Counted from the first letter of the stretch, positions 1-9,540 are shown. The stretch is DNA of 64,000 bases from CAWIUB01 sp963839175 (GCA_963839175.1 CAWIUB010000027.1:1-64000), one strand, 5' to 3'. Numbers and translations: made by a program. Notes: generated by a model from the sequence alone, not told the origin.

Positions 1-1600
1 ACACCCCGGTGTTGGCCGGCACCACGCCGTCCTCACCGACCGGCGCCGAGGCAAGCACCACCTCGCCGGGTGGCAGCACTGCCGGGCGATCAGTGAAGTT
101 CACCGCGACGATCAGGTCCGCGCCACTTCGAAACGCCAGGCTGCCATTCGGCCCCGCTATCCAGCCGAAGTCGCCGTCACGCACCTCGCTCCACGCCGCG
201 CGCAGCGCAAGCGCCCGCCGGTACAGGACGAGCGTCGAACCGGATCAGTCAGCTGCGCCTGGACGGTCAGCCGGGCCCAGGACTCCGGCATGGGCAGCCA
301 CGTCGACGCGCCCGACGTGAAGCCGAACGGCGGTCCGGAGCCAGACCACGGCAGGGGGACCCGCTCGCCGTCACGGCCGCGGTCAGTGTGGCCGCTGCGC
401 TCCCAGGTCGGGTGCTGCAGCATCGAGTCGGGCAGATCGTCGACGTTGGGCAGCCCCAGCTCCTCGCCGTTGTACAGGTAGACAGCGCCGGGCAGCGCCA
501 GCTTGAGCAACGCGGTCCGCCCGAGCCCGGGCCAGCCCGACGGGTCCACCGCCGTAGCGGGTGACGTGCCGGGGGTTATCGTGGTTGGACAGAGCCCGGA
601 GGTGCAGGGGGCCCCGACCTCGGCCATTCCGTCCAGTGAGCGGTCGATGGCCGACCGGAACTGCTCGGCGTTCCAGTCGGCTTTGATCAGCAGGAAGTTG
701 AACGCCAGGTTCAACTCGTCCGGCCGCACATACGGTGCGAGTCGTTTGGTCTCTTGCGATATACGCCTCGCCAACTGCGATTTCATCCCCGTCATAGGCA
801 TCTAGTACGCGGCGGAAGCCGCGCAGGTAATCGTGCACGTGGTCTTGGTCAAAGCGAGGATCCCTGTCAGAATGCATGCCGCTTTCCGCGAGGTCGGCGA
901 GCACTGCGCGGTCGATGTCAGGCAGTCCGGTGGGTTTGGCCATGGCGTTCGCGACGTCGACCCGGAAGCCGTCGACGCCGCGGTCGAGCCAGAACCGCAT
1001 GATCCGGTCGAATTCAGCCGGCACTTCCGGGTTCTCCCAGTTCAGGTCCGGTTGCTCTGGAGCGAACAGGTGCAGATACCATTGGCCGGGCCGCCCGTCA
1101 GCCTCGACGATGCGGTGCCAGGCCGGCCCGCCGAACGCTGAGGGCCAGTTGTTCGGCGGCAGCTTGCCGTGCTCGCCGCGGCCTTCCCGAAAGATGAACC
1201 GCGCGCGTTCGGGGCTGCCCGGCGGGGTAGCAAGCGCCTCCCGAAACCACGCATGCTGGTCGCTGAAATGGTTGGGGACGATGTCGACGGTGATCCGCAT
1301 GCCGCGGGCGTGCACGGCCTCGACCAGCCGGTCGAAGTCTGCCAGGGTCCCGAACATCGGGTCCACGTCACAGGGGTCCGCGACGTCGTACCCGCCGTCG
1401 GCCATCGGAGATCGGTAGAACGGGCTGAGCCACAACGCGTCCACCCCGAGGTCGGCCAGGAAGCCCAGCCGCGATGTCAGGCCCGTCAGGTCGCCGATGC
1501 CGTCGCCGTTCCCGTCGGCGAAGCTCCTGGGATAGACCTGATAGAAGACCGCAGATCGCCACCAAGGCGCGTCAACGTGCGGCGCGGAAACAGCACTCAT
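1..1600 (-). pseudogene. aglA: Alpha-glucosidase (GH13), multiply frameshifted, runs off window edge
   Basis: Glycoside hydrolase family 13 enzyme expected to release glucose from alpha-glucosides or maltooligosaccharides in the cytoplasm. The start is ATG at 1600 (MSAVSAPHVDAPWWRSAVFY) behind an AGAGGT site. Visible GH13 motifs are YQVYPRSFADGNGDGIGDL, the DIVPNH region and the nucleophile motif DGFRVDVANAM. The frame then changes near 765 (VRPDELNLAFNF is read in another frame), near 610 and 540 (SNHDNPRHVTRYGG sits in the first frame while LPGAVYLYNGEELGLP is in the second) and near 230. The C-terminal end (DFGWIAGPNG, then NFTDRPAVLPPGE) runs off the left edge. Five or so frame changes in 1.6 kb mean either a pseudogene or a poor sequence stretch. 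Its neighbour is glbO, as in the Rv2470-Rv2471 pair of M. tuberculosis. Confidence 0.85.
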
Positions 1601-1686
1601 CCGGTTACCTCTTCCGTGATTGTCGGCGTCGCAAGCGCTTGCAGGGGACGGCCGGGCAAAACGGTACGGGACGGCCGCTTGCGCAG

Positions 1687-2120
1687 CTATCCCGGGGTAT
1701 TGCGCAGCGAGTCGGCGGCAGCCGTCAAGTAGCGCCACAGCTGTGCGTCGTACTGCGTGGGCAGTTCGAGCATGTCCAGCGCCGCACGCATGTGGCGCAG
1801 CCATGCGTCGCGGGCCGCGATGTTGACCGCGAACGGGGCGTGCCGCATCCGCAGCCGGGGATGGCCCCGCACCTGCGAGTAGGGTTGGGGCCGCCCCAGT
1901 ACTGGATGAGGAACATCCGCAGCCGCTCGGCGGCCGGGCCCAGGTCGTCCTCCGGGTAGATCGCACGGAGCACCGGATCACTGGCGACGCCGGCGTAGAA
2001 GACGTCGATCAGCCGGCGGAACGTGGGCTCCCCGCCGATCGCGTCGTACAGGGTGGTGGGTGCGCCGGCGGGCTCGGACGATCCGGCGGCCTCGGTCGGC
2101 TGGGCATCTTGCGGCGGCAC
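1687..2120 (-). pseudogene. glbO: Truncated haemoglobin trHbO with one frameshift
   Basis: Group II truncated haemoglobin, a haem protein that binds oxygen and may serve respiration or redox protection. The start is GTG at 2120. The first half reads LYDAIGGEPTFRRLIDVFYA, then FLIQYWGGP. Around 1880 the frame slips by one base (aaccctactcgcag), and the rest, RGHPRLRMRHAPFAVN with the distal helix and the end YDAQLWRYLTAAADSL, is in the next frame. The rejoined protein would be about 144 residues, the normal size of a GlbO. One missing C in a CC run would explain the break, so a sequencing error is as likely as a mutation. It is divergent from the HNH gene. Confidence 0.88.
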
Positions 2121-2287
2121 CCGGTCATTGTCCGGTGCCCGGGCTGAGCCGCCAGCGAGCCAGGATTGCGGTGGTTTGACATAGCCCGGCGAAGGAGCGC
2201 GACACTCCCGGGCGCGGGATACCTGCTAACCACGTGCGCGCGAGCGCCGCGTCCGGTTGACTGATGTGCGAACCGGAGGTGGTCGAC

Positions 2288-2824
2288 GTGTCGGGGGCGC
2301 TGGTACTCAACGCGACATACGAGCCGTTGTGCGTCGTCCCGCTGCGTCGTGCCGTCGTTCTGGTGCTGGCCGAGAAGGCCGTGGTGGTCGAAGCGGGCGA
2401 CGAGGTGATGCGTTCGCAGAAGGCCGCGATCCAGGTGCCCACCGTCGTCCGGCTCGCGCACTACGTCCGGGTGCCGTACCACCGCGAGGTGCCGCTGACC
2501 CGGCGGGCCGTGCTGGACCGCGACGGCCACGTCTGCGTCTACTGCGGAGTGAAGGCCGACACGATCGACCACGTGCGACCGCGCTCGAGGGGCGGGCAGC
2601 ACGTCTGGACGAACGTCGTCGCGGCGTGTGCCCGCTGCAACCATCGAAAAGGTGACCGGCTGATCAACGAACTCGGCTGGCACCTCGGGACTCATCCAAA
2701 GCAGCCACCAGCAACGGTGGCTGTCGTGCTCGGCTGGGCCAAACGCGATCCGGCGTGGCAGCGGTATCTCGCCCTGGACCGGCTGAACAGCCGGCTCGAC
2801 GCTCAGGTCGTCCCGGCGTCCTGA
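2288..2824 (+). CDS. HNH endonuclease family protein (Rv2469c-like)
   Basis: Cytoplasmic protein of the actinobacterial HNH endonuclease family, about 178 residues. The N-terminal half (VLNATYEPLCVVPLRRAVVL) is the characteristic leader domain. The HNH fold follows, with CVYCG, then TIDHVRPRSRGGQHVWTN and CARCNHRKGD; the two CxxC pairs bind zinc and the DHV histidine is the catalytic candidate. I prefer GTG at 2288 because GGAGG lies 9-10 bases upstream; ATG at 2264 has no visible site. The native substrate is unknown. It stands next to glbO and is divergent from it, a pairing conserved in mycobacteria. It is intact, unlike its two left-hand neighbours. Confidence 0.9.
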   Translation: MSGALVLNATYEPLCVVPLRRAVVLVLAEKAVVVEAGDEVMRSQKAAIQVPTVVRLAHYVRVPYHREVPLTRRAVLDRDGHVCVYCGVKADTIDHVRPRSRGGQHVWTNVVAACARCNHRKGDRLINELGWHLGTHPKQPPATVAVVLGWAKRDPAWQRYLALDRLNSRLDAQVVPAS

Positions 2825-2839
2825 GCGACGTGCCCTACC

Positions 2840-4279
2840 GTGCACGGCATGGGCGAGCTGCATGATCTGACGGCGCTCGAAGCCGCCGCCGCCGTCCGGC
2901 GCCGCGAGGTGAGTCCGGTCGAGTTGGTCGAGCACGTGCTCGACCGGGTGGCCCGCCTCGACGACCAGCTCGGCGCGTTCGTCACCGTCACGGCCGAGGC
3001 CGCCCGGGAGCAGGCCAAACAGGCCGAGCATGACCTCCTCAGCGCCGACGACCAGACACGGCTGCCGCCACTGCTTGGCGTGCCCACGGCGATCAAGGAC
3101 CTCAACCTGACCAAGGGCGTGCCCACCAAACTCGGCTCGGCGCTATTCACGGAGTTCGTGCCCGAGATAGACGACTATGTGGTGGACCTGCTGCGCGCGG
3201 CGGGGACGATCAGCCTCGGCAAGACGGCCACCCCGGAGTTCGGCCTGCCCTGCTACACCGAGACAGATATCGGCCCGCCTGCCCGCACCCCGTGGGACAT
3301 GACCAGGCTGGCGGGCGGTTCCAGCGGTGGGGCCGCCGCCGCTGTCGCGGCAGGGCTGGTCCCGATTGCGCAGGGCAGCGACGGTGGAGGATCCATCCGC
3401 ATTCCCGCCAGCGTTTGTGGCCTGGTGGGCTTCAAGCCCCCGCGGGGCCGGGTATCGCGCGGCCCGCTGGATATCGACTCGTCCCGGCTCGGGGTGTACG
3501 GGCCACTGGCCCGCACGGTCCGCGACGCCGCGGCGTTCCTGGACGCGGTGGCCATCCCGCAGCCGGGTGACCCGGACCCGTTGCCGCCGCTGCCAGCTGG
3601 CGAAACGTTCCTCGGCTGGTGCGACCGCGAGCCCGGACGCCTGCGCATCGGCCGGTTCATCGACTCGCCGATCGAGAGCGAGATCGACCCGCAGGTGCGC
3701 GCAGCATGGGAACGGACGAGCGCGCTGCTCGCCGGGCTCGGCCATGAGGTCATCGACGTGACCGCCCCCATTCCGCCGGACGCGATCACCTTCTTCGAGT
3801 CGGTGTGGACGGTGGCGGCCTGCTCGATGCCGATCGACCCGGCGCGGGAACGCGAGCTGCGTCCGCTCACCCGCCACCTGCGCGCCCGGGGCGCGGCGGT
3901 GAGCGGACCCCAGTACGCGCAGGCCATCGGGATGCTCGGGCTCTACGCTCGGCAGGGCATCGCGGCGAGTGCGCACCTCGACGCGGTGTTGACACCGACC
4001 CTCGCCCAGCTGCCCCGTCCGATCGGCTGGTTCACGCAGGGCGGCGACCCGGCCGAGGACTTCGAGCGGCAGAAGCGATTCACCCCGTTCACCGCCATCT
4101 ACAACGCGACCGGGCAACCGGCAGTGTCCCTGCCGCTGCACCAGAGCGAGGAAGGACTGCCGATCGGCATGATGCTCGTGGGCCGGCGAGCCGGTGACGC
4201 CCCGCTGCTGGCGCTCGCCGCCCAGGTCGAGGCCGCCGCACCGTGGCGGGACCGGCACCCCGAGATCTGGTCGCGGTAA
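2840..4279 (+). CDS. Amidase signature family amidohydrolase
   Basis: Amidase of about 479 residues that hydrolyses a carboxylic amide to acid and ammonia; the substrate cannot be read from the sequence. All three catalytic elements of the family are visible: lysine in VPTAIKDLNLTKG, the cis-serine in AGGSSGGAAAAVAAGL and the nucleophile serine in GSDGGGSIRIPAS. The C-terminal region has the usual PFTAIYNATGQPAVSLPL segment. The start is GTG at 2840, or the in-frame ATG at 2849. It follows the HNH gene by 15 bases on the same strand. Length and motifs are complete, so it should be active. Confidence 0.92.
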   Translation: MHGMGELHDLTALEAAAAVRRREVSPVELVEHVLDRVARLDDQLGAFVTVTAEAAREQAKQAEHDLLSADDQTRLPPLLGVPTAIKDLNLTKGVPTKLGSALFTEFVPEIDDYVVDLLRAAGTISLGKTATPEFGLPCYTETDIGPPARTPWDMTRLAGGSSGGAAAAVAAGLVPIAQGSDGGGSIRIPASVCGLVGFKPPRGRVSRGPLDIDSSRLGVYGPLARTVRDAAAFLDAVAIPQPGDPDPLPPLPAGETFLGWCDREPGRLRIGRFIDSPIESEIDPQVRAAWERTSALLAGLGHEVIDVTAPIPPDAITFFESVWTVAACSMPIDPARERELRPLTRHLRARGAAVSGPQYAQAIGMLGLYARQGIAASAHLDAVLTPTLAQLPRPIGWFTQGGDPAEDFERQKRFTPFTAIYNATGQPAVSLPLHQSEEGLPIGMMLVGRRAGDAPLLALAAQVEAAAPWRDRHPEIWSR

Positions 4280-4387
4280 CGGCATGCCAACGACGCGGGA
4301 CGATCGCCGGTTCGCTACCGTGTGCCGGGTGATCACAGCCCGCGGACCCAGAGGTTCGTGGCGGGAACGGACATCGGGAAGGCGGCC

Positions 4388-4648
4388 ATGAGCATCGTCC
4401 AGACGGCTCTGGTCTTCGTCGGCATCCCGTTGGCCGTGTTCGCCGTCTTCGCGGCGGCCGTGTACGGGCGCGGCCAGCTGCATCAGCCCAATCGCTACCG
4501 ACCCGGCCGCCCGTGGACGTATCCGGCGGTCTGGTACCTGCCGCATCCCGGCAGCATCGATTCCGGACACCCGGCCGGCAACCCGGCGATCGAGGCCGGC
4601 CCGGCTGCGGCGATCACCGCCGAAGGAGGTGCGAGCGGTGAGTGGTGA
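4388..4648 (+). CDS. ctaJ: aa3-type cytochrome oxidase accessory subunit CtaJ
   Basis: Small membrane protein of 86 residues. One transmembrane helix lies at about residues 5-27 (TALVFVGIPLAVFAVFAAAV), followed by the conserved motif PNRYRPGRPWTYPAVWYLPH. That helix plus motif is the hallmark of CtaJ, which in mycobacteria is a subunit of the bcc-aa3 respiratory supercomplex. ATG at 4388 follows a GGGAAGG site. It overlaps the next gene by 11 bases, so the two are probably translated together, and the position between an amidase and pepN matches mycobacterial gene order. The family name is from memory of those sequences. Confidence 0.78.
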   Translation: MSIVQTALVFVGIPLAVFAVFAAAVYGRGQLHQPNRYRPGRPWTYPAVWYLPHPGSIDSGHPAGNPAIEAGPAAAITAEGGASGEW

Positions 4649-5081
4649 CGTCAGCCTGCCGAGGCCGAACGGCCCCGATGCCGGGAAGATCGGCCATGGG
4701 CCCACTCCGCCCGACCGGGTGCAACCCGGCCCGTTCAACGCACGACAGCTGGCCCGTATCGACGAGGCGCTGACGCTGTCAAGCCGCGAGACCGGCCTGA
4801 CCTTCTCGCTGTATGTGGGCGAGCTGGCAAATCCGTCGCGGGCGGCTGCCGAAGGCCTGTTCGGCAAGCTCGGCGGCTTGCGCGAGCCGGTGCTCGTCGC
4901 GATTTCGCCGGGTCAGCGAGTGCTGCACATTGTCACTGGGACGGACTCGGCACGGCGGCTGCCCAACCGGTCCTGCGCGCTAGCCGCGCTCGGCATGCGC
5001 GCGTCATTCGCGAGCGGCGATCTGACCGGCGGCATCGTCAACGGCCTGCGGATGCTGGCCGACTCCGCCGGAGGCAGGTAG
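4638..5081 (+). CDS. DUF5130 family protein (TPM-like)
   Basis: Protein of 147 residues with a proline-rich N-terminus (about residues 1-35) and a compact domain beginning FNARQLARIDEAL and containing TGLTFSLYVGEL, then VLHIVTGTDSARRLP. This matches the actinobacterial DUF5130 family, related to TPM-domain proteins; the function is unknown. GTG at 4638 is chosen because AGGAGG at 4624-4629 is eight bases upstream. The start lies inside ctaJ, which suggests coupling and perhaps a role at the respiratory membrane. The last base is 27 bases from the end of the convergent pepN gene. Confidence 0.8.
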   Translation: MSGDVSLPRPNGPDAGKIGHGPTPPDRVQPGPFNARQLARIDEALTLSSRETGLTFSLYVGELANPSRAAAEGLFGKLGGLREPVLVAISPGQRVLHIVTGTDSARRLPNRSCALAALGMRASFASGDLTGGIVNGLRMLADSAGGR

Positions 5082-5108
5082 CACCCAGGTGCGCAACGCC
5101 GCCGAGTT

Positions 5109-7700
5109 TCACGGTGGCTCGGGCGCGGCGGGCAGGCTTGCGGCGGCATCGGTGGCGCGGGCCTGCCGGGCCCGTGCCACGTCGGCCCGGCCCTCGCCGA
5201 CCAGCCGCCGCAGCGCTGCCGGCAGGTCGGTCCGTGCCAGGAACCGGTCGGCCGCAGCCAGCGTCTCGGGCGTGATCGTCGACGTCCAGGTCGGGAACAA
5301 GCCGACCACCACGCTTTGCGCAACTTCACTCGACCGCCGCCGCCACACGTCCGGCACCGCGTCGAAGTAACGCTCGACGTAGGGCGTCAACAGCTCACCC
5401 TGGATCGAGTGGGCGAACCCGGCGATGATCGCCTCCTGCATCGCGTTGGGCAGCGAGTCGTCTTCGACGGCCCTCCGCCACGCTTCCGCCTTCGCCGCGG
5501 CGGTCGGCGCAAGCGCCCGGGCGGTGGCCGCGTGGCGCTGCCCGGCGGCCGACGGGTCGCGGGCGAGTTCCGCGGCAATCGCGTCGTCGTCGATCGCCCC
5601 GCGGGCGCAGAGCGCCTGGATGATCGCCCAGCGCAGCTCGGGATCCAGGCTCAGCCCCTCGACGACGTGTGTGCCGCCGAGCAGTCCGCGGATGACGGCG
5701 GTGTGCTCGTCGCTGCGGGCCGCGCCAAGGAAGGCATGCGTCCACGCCAGCTGGTGGTCCGAGCCGGGCTCGGCGGCGTGCAGCGCGGACAGCGCCTTCT
5801 GCGCAAGAGCCTGGTAGCCCTCGGGCGCCCACCCCGGGTCGGCGTAGATCTCCAAGGCCCGCAGCGCGTGCCGGTTGATCGACTGCAGCAGACCGACGTC
5901 CGTCTCGGCCTCGGCCCCGGACAGTAGTAAGGCCAGGTAGTCGCGCGTGGCAAGCACGCCGTCGCGCGTCATGTCCCACGCCGCCGACCAGCACAGCGCG
6001 CGCGGCAGCGAATCGGCCAGCCGGGCGATGCCGCCATCGCGCAGGGTGCGCAGGCTGCGCTCGTCCAGCCGCAGCTTGCAGTACGTGAGGTCTTCGTCGT
6101 TGACGAGCAGCAGGTCGGGCTGGCTCAAGCCGAGCATGTCCTCGACGGGTGTCCGCTCGCCGCTGACGTCCAGCTCGACGCGACCGGTACGGACCAGGCT
6201 CGTCCCGTCGACGCTGTACAACCCGATCGCTAGCCGATGCGGGCGCAGCGTGTTGGACGCCGCGACGTCGGTCGGTGCCGATTGCGTCAGCTCGAACGTC
6301 GCGTAGTGGCCGGCCTCGTCCAAGGCGAACTCGGGCCGGATGGTGTCGATACCAGCCGTCTCGAGCCACAGCTTGGACCACGAGCCCAACTCCCGCCCGG
6401 ACGAACGCTCCAGGGCACCGAGCAGGTCGGCGAGCGTCGTGTTGGCGTAGGCGTACTCGGTGAAGTACTCGCGCAAACCCGCCAGGAATTGCTCGATGCC
6501 GACGTAGGCCGCGAGCTGCTTGAGCACGCTGGCCCCCTTGGCGTAGGTGATGCCGTCGAAGTTGACCTCGGCGGTCTGCACGTCGGGCGCGTCGATCGAG
6601 ATCGGGTGAGTCGAGGGCAACTGGTCCTGGCGGTACCCCCAGGTCTTCTCGACGTTCGCGAACGTCGTCCAGGCGTTCGGCCAACGGGTGGCCGAGGCCT
6701 GGCACAACGTCGAGATGTAGGTGGCGAACGACTCGTTGAGCCACAGATCGTCCCACCACCGCATGGTGACCAGATCGCCGAACCACATGTGCGCCATCTC
6801 GTGCAGGATCGTCTCGCCGACCCGCTCCTTGGCGGCATCGGTGACCTTGCTACGGAACACGTACTGGTCGCGGAACGTCACGCAGCCGGCGTTCTCCATC
6901 GCCCCCGCGTTGAACTCGGGGACGAAGAGCTGGTCGTACTTGCCGAACGGGTACCGGACACCGAAGTTGGCGTGATACCAGTCGAATCCCTGCTTGGTGA
7001 CCGTGAACAGTTCGCCCGTGTCGAGGTGCTCCGCCAAACTCTTGCGGCAGTAGAGACCGAGGTCGATGCCGTCATGGTGGTCGGTCGCCCGGTGGTACGG
7101 ACCCGCGACGAACGCGGTCACGTACGTGCTGATGCGCGGCGTGGTCGCGAAGTGCACCGTCTTCCCGGCCGGCATATCGTCTGCCGAATTCACCCGCCCA
7201 TTCGAGATCGCCTCCCAGGCGTGCGGCACGGTGGCGTGCAAGGTGAACGTCGCCTTCAGATCGGGCTGGTCGAAGCAGGCGTACATCCGCTTGGCGTCAG
7301 CGGTCTCGAACTGCGAATAGAGGTAGGTCTCGTTGTCCACCGGGTCGACGAACCTGTGCAGGCCCTCCCCGGTGTTCGTGTAGAACATGTCCGCCTCGAC
7401 CACGACAACGTTCTCCCGGGCCAGGTCGGCGAGCACGATGCCGTTCTCCGGCTCGAAGTCGGCGACGTCGACGGGCGTGCCGTTCAGGGTGACCGAGTGG
7501 ATGCGGTCGGGCACGATGTCCAGGAACGTCGAGGCACCGGATCGGCTCGCCGAGAACGTCACCGTGGTGGTCGACCGGTAGCCGCGATCCGAAGGCTGAC
7601 CCCCGCCGTCGGTGAGGTCGAGGGCGACGTCGTAGGAGTCGACGTAGAGCAGTTCGGCGCGTACGCGGGCGTCGTCGCGGGTGAGGTTCGGCACAGACAT
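5109..7700 (-). CDS. pepN: Aminopeptidase N (M1 family)
   Basis: Zinc metallopeptidase of 863 residues that removes N-terminal amino acids from peptides in the cytoplasm. The exopeptidase motif GAMENAGCVTFRDQ and the zinc site HEMAHMWFGDLVTMRWWDDL with the downstream glutamate in LNESFATY are all intact. The N-terminal beta domain starts at MSVPNLTRDDARVRAELL, and the long helical ERAP1-like C-terminal domain fills the last 300 residues. ATG at 7700 gives the normal family length (850-870). It is divergent from bcp with only 36 bases between them, so their promoters must overlap. No frameshift occurs in 2.6 kb, in contrast to many genes in this window. Confidence 0.97.
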   Translation of the reverse strand: MSVPNLTRDDARVRAELLYVDSYDVALDLTDGGGQPSDRGYRSTTTVTFSASRSGASTFLDIVPDRIHSVTLNGTPVDVADFEPENGIVLADLARENVVVVEADMFYTNTGEGLHRFVDPVDNETYLYSQFETADAKRMYACFDQPDLKATFTLHATVPHAWEAISNGRVNSADDMPAGKTVHFATTPRISTYVTAFVAGPYHRATDHHDGIDLGLYCRKSLAEHLDTGELFTVTKQGFDWYHANFGVRYPFGKYDQLFVPEFNAGAMENAGCVTFRDQYVFRSKVTDAAKERVGETILHEMAHMWFGDLVTMRWWDDLWLNESFATYISTLCQASATRWPNAWTTFANVEKTWGYRQDQLPSTHPISIDAPDVQTAEVNFDGITYAKGASVLKQLAAYVGIEQFLAGLREYFTEYAYANTTLADLLGALERSSGRELGSWSKLWLETAGIDTIRPEFALDEAGHYATFELTQSAPTDVAASNTLRPHRLAIGLYSVDGTSLVRTGRVELDVSGERTPVEDMLGLSQPDLLLVNDEDLTYCKLRLDERSLRTLRDGGIARLADSLPRALCWSAAWDMTRDGVLATRDYLALLLSGAEAETDVGLLQSINRHALRALEIYADPGWAPEGYQALAQKALSALHAAEPGSDHQLAWTHAFLGAARSDEHTAVIRGLLGGTHVVEGLSLDPELRWAIIQALCARGAIDDDAIAAELARDPSAAGQRHAATARALAPTAAAKAEAWRRAVEDDSLPNAMQEAIIAGFAHSIQGELLTPYVERYFDAVPDVWRRRSSEVAQSVVVGLFPTWTSTITPETLAAADRFLARTDLPAALRRLVGEGRADVARARQARATDAAASLPAAPEPP

Positions 7701-7736
7701 CCGGCTAGTCTGTCATGCGCCGTACTGTCGGTTGTC

Positions 7737-8201
7737 GTGGGAATCCTCAAGACAGGTGACGAGGTACCCGATTTCGAGCTGCCCGACCAGGACGGCGTGC
7801 CGCGCCGGCTGAGCACGGTGCTTGCGGACGGGCCGGTGGTGCTGTTCTTCTACCCCGCGGCCTTGACCACGGGGTGTACCAAGGAGAGCTGTCATTTCCG
7901 CGATCTGGCTGCCGAGTTTGCCGCCTCCGGCGCGCAGCGGGTGGGCATCAGCGCCGACTCGGTTGCCAAGCAGAAGCAGTTCAGCGACCTGCACTCGTTC
8001 GACTACCCACTGCTGTCCGATGGGGACGGTTCGGTCGCCCGAGCGTTCGGTGTCAAGCGGCGCTTCGGGCCGATCCCCGTCAAGCGGAGCACGTTCGTGA
8101 TCGGCCGCGATCGTCGGGCTATCGATGTGATCACCAGCGAGCTGAACATGGACGTGCATGCCGACAAGGCCCTGGCCGCGTTGCGGGCGCCGGCTCGCTG
8201 A
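7737..8201 (+). CDS. bcp: Peroxiredoxin of the Bcp/PrxQ type
   Basis: Thiol peroxidase of 154 residues that reduces hydrogen and alkyl peroxides in the cytoplasm. The N-terminal signature GDEVPDFELPDQDG and the peroxidatic cysteine in YPAALTTGCTKESCHFRD are present. A second cysteine five residues later (the CxxxxC pattern) is the resolving cysteine of the PrxQ class. Later motifs are GISADSVAKQKQF and YPLLSDGDGSVARAFGV. GTG at 7737 is the only start close to the domain; the open frame upstream is the pepN antisense strand. It is probably transcribed divergently from pepN. Confidence 0.93.
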   Translation: MGILKTGDEVPDFELPDQDGVPRRLSTVLADGPVVLFFYPAALTTGCTKESCHFRDLAAEFAASGAQRVGISADSVAKQKQFSDLHSFDYPLLSDGDGSVARAFGVKRRFGPIPVKRSTFVIGRDRRAIDVITSELNMDVHADKALAALRAPAR

Positions 8202-8475
8202 TACAGCGCTCACTCTAGGACCAGCTGAAGAATGCGCGTTCACTCGAACGCGCTAGGCGCGGCGACGCGTCGGTGGTCTCGAGGCTCTTGATCCACAGAT
8301 CGGCCTTGCACCCCAAGATCATCCCGGAGCGGGTAGCTCAACAGGCGACCGGCGCATGCTCTCGACCGCTCGACCTCGCCCCAGACCGAGCGGTGACCTC
8401 GATTCAGGATCTCCCGACCGATAGCTGTCGCTGCGGTGCTGACCGTCCGCGACGAGCTGCTGCCATGATTCGGGT
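8202..8475. other. Intergenic region with no gene recognised
   Basis: About 270 bases between bcp and rpiB. I see no open frame with coding character, RNA structure or clear promoter. Confidence 0.5.
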
Positions 8476-8934
8476 ATGCGCGTCTTTCTCGGAAGTGATC
8501 ACGCAGGTTTCGAGCTCAAGTCCCGGCTGGTGCAACGGCTGGCCGAGCTCGGTCACGAGCCCGTGGACTGCGGAGCCCTGACCTTCGACCCGGACGACGA
8601 CTATCCGCCGCCGTGCATCGACGCCGCGACCAGAACGGTCGCCGAGCCGGGCAGCCTCGGGGTCGTGATCGGTGGTTCGGGCAACGGTGAGCAGATCGCG
8701 GCGAACAAGGTACGGGGTGTGCGTGCCGCGCTTGCGTGGAACGACGAGACGGCCAGCCTCGCCCGTGAGCACAACAACGCCAACGTCGTGAGCATCGGCG
8801 CCCGCAACCACCCGATCGAGGAAGCGACGCGGCTCGTCGAAATCTTCTTGGCCACGCCGTTCTCGCAAGATCGCCGCCACGAACGGCGAATCGCGATGCT
8901 GGATCAGTACGAAGCGATCGGCCGAATCAGCTAG
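8476..8934 (+). CDS. rpiB: Ribose-5-phosphate isomerase B
   Basis: Interconverts ribose-5-phosphate and ribulose-5-phosphate in the pentose phosphate pathway. The protein has 152 residues, typical for RpiB. It begins MRVFLGSDHAGFELKSRL, where SDHAGFELK is the family signature. The active-site region GVVIGGSGNGEQIAANKVRG carries serine-glycine at the position occupied by catalytic cysteine in E. coli RpiB, as is usual in mycobacterial enzymes. NNANVVSIGAR and the C-terminal arginine-rich tail complete the fold. The end overlaps the convergent gene by eight bases. Confidence 0.95.
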   Translation: MRVFLGSDHAGFELKSRLVQRLAELGHEPVDCGALTFDPDDDYPPPCIDAATRTVAEPGSLGVVIGGSGNGEQIAANKVRGVRAALAWNDETASLAREHNNANVVSIGARNHPIEEATRLVEIFLATPFSQDRRHERRIAMLDQYEAIGRIS

Positions 8935-9271
8935 TCGGTGGCCGCCAGTGCCGGCGGATGATTACCACGTCACGTTCGGCCTCTGCCAGGTCGTCGTCGC
9001 TGGGCCGGTCGACGTCCCGCCCACGCAGCGCGCCACTCACGCCGAGCTGCGACGGACCCGCGCCGACCAGGTCACGCAGCCCCCGGTCAGTACCGGAAGT
9101 CGCCTCACCCCGGGCACGCCGGCCCCCGCGCCGAGCCGAGGGCCCACCCGCCGTGTCGGTCGCGTCCGACTGCGGCTCGGGGCTTGCGGCGGGCGGCGAG
9201 GTGCCCGGACGGCGCCTACGTCGCGCGCGCCGGGTGCCACCGCCACTCGCAGTGCTCGAGTTGTCGACCAT
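8927..9271 (-). CDS. Conserved actinobacterial small basic protein
   Basis: Protein of 114 residues with two parts. Residues 1-65 are low-complexity and rich in arginine, proline and serine (RRARRRRRPGT). The C-terminal 45 residues look conserved: GLRDLVGAGPSQLGVSGALR, then a short linker and DDDLAEAERDVVIIRRHW. I recognise this C-terminal pattern from actinobacterial genomes, where it occurs near rpiB and tig, but no function is known to me. ATG at 9271. It is convergent with rpiB and overlaps its last codons. Confidence 0.7.
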   Translation of the reverse strand: MVDNSSTASGGGTRRARRRRRPGTSPPAASPEPQSDATDTAGGPSARRGGRRARGEATSGTDRGLRDLVGAGPSQLGVSGALRGRDVDRPSDDDLAEAERDVVIIRRHWRPPTS

Positions 9272-9367
9272 GGGCCGATCCTGCCCTATTGCTCAGCCCA
9301 CATCACCGGAACGCTCGGCGCGCCGTCGCGTTGCGTGGCCACTCCACACGACAGACCGTGCGGCTCG

Positions 9368-9438
9368 AGCGGGCGACGGGAATCGAACCCGCACCGTCTG
9401 CTTGGAAGGCAGAGGCTCTGCCATTGAGCTACGCCCGC
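9368..9438 (-). tRNA. tRNA-Gly (anticodon TCC)
   Basis: On the minus strand the acceptor stem gcgggcg pairs with cgcccgc, the D arm reads gtagctcaatggcagagc, the anticodon stem-loop ctgccttccaagcag shows TCC, and the T arm gcgggttcgattcccgt is complete. The discriminator is T and CCA is not encoded. Length 71 bases. In mycobacteria tRNA-Gly also lies beside rpiB and tig. Confidence 0.96.
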
Positions 9439-9540
9439 GTGCGGTTGACAGGTTACCGTCCGTCGCGGTCCCTGGCCGCGGCCGAGCTGCCCGGCGATGC
9501 TCGCCCGCGATCGCCCGTACACTTGACCCCCGTCAGCGCC

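Noticed and set aside
3143..4867. 574-codon minus-strand frame opposite the amidase
   Set aside because: Antisense shadow of the amidase and ctaJ; no motif and abnormal composition.
6237..7736. Long plus-strand open frame extending upstream of bcp
   Set aside because: It is the antisense of pepN, a result of high GC; its composition is dominated by R, V, G, and the peroxiredoxin starts at 7737.
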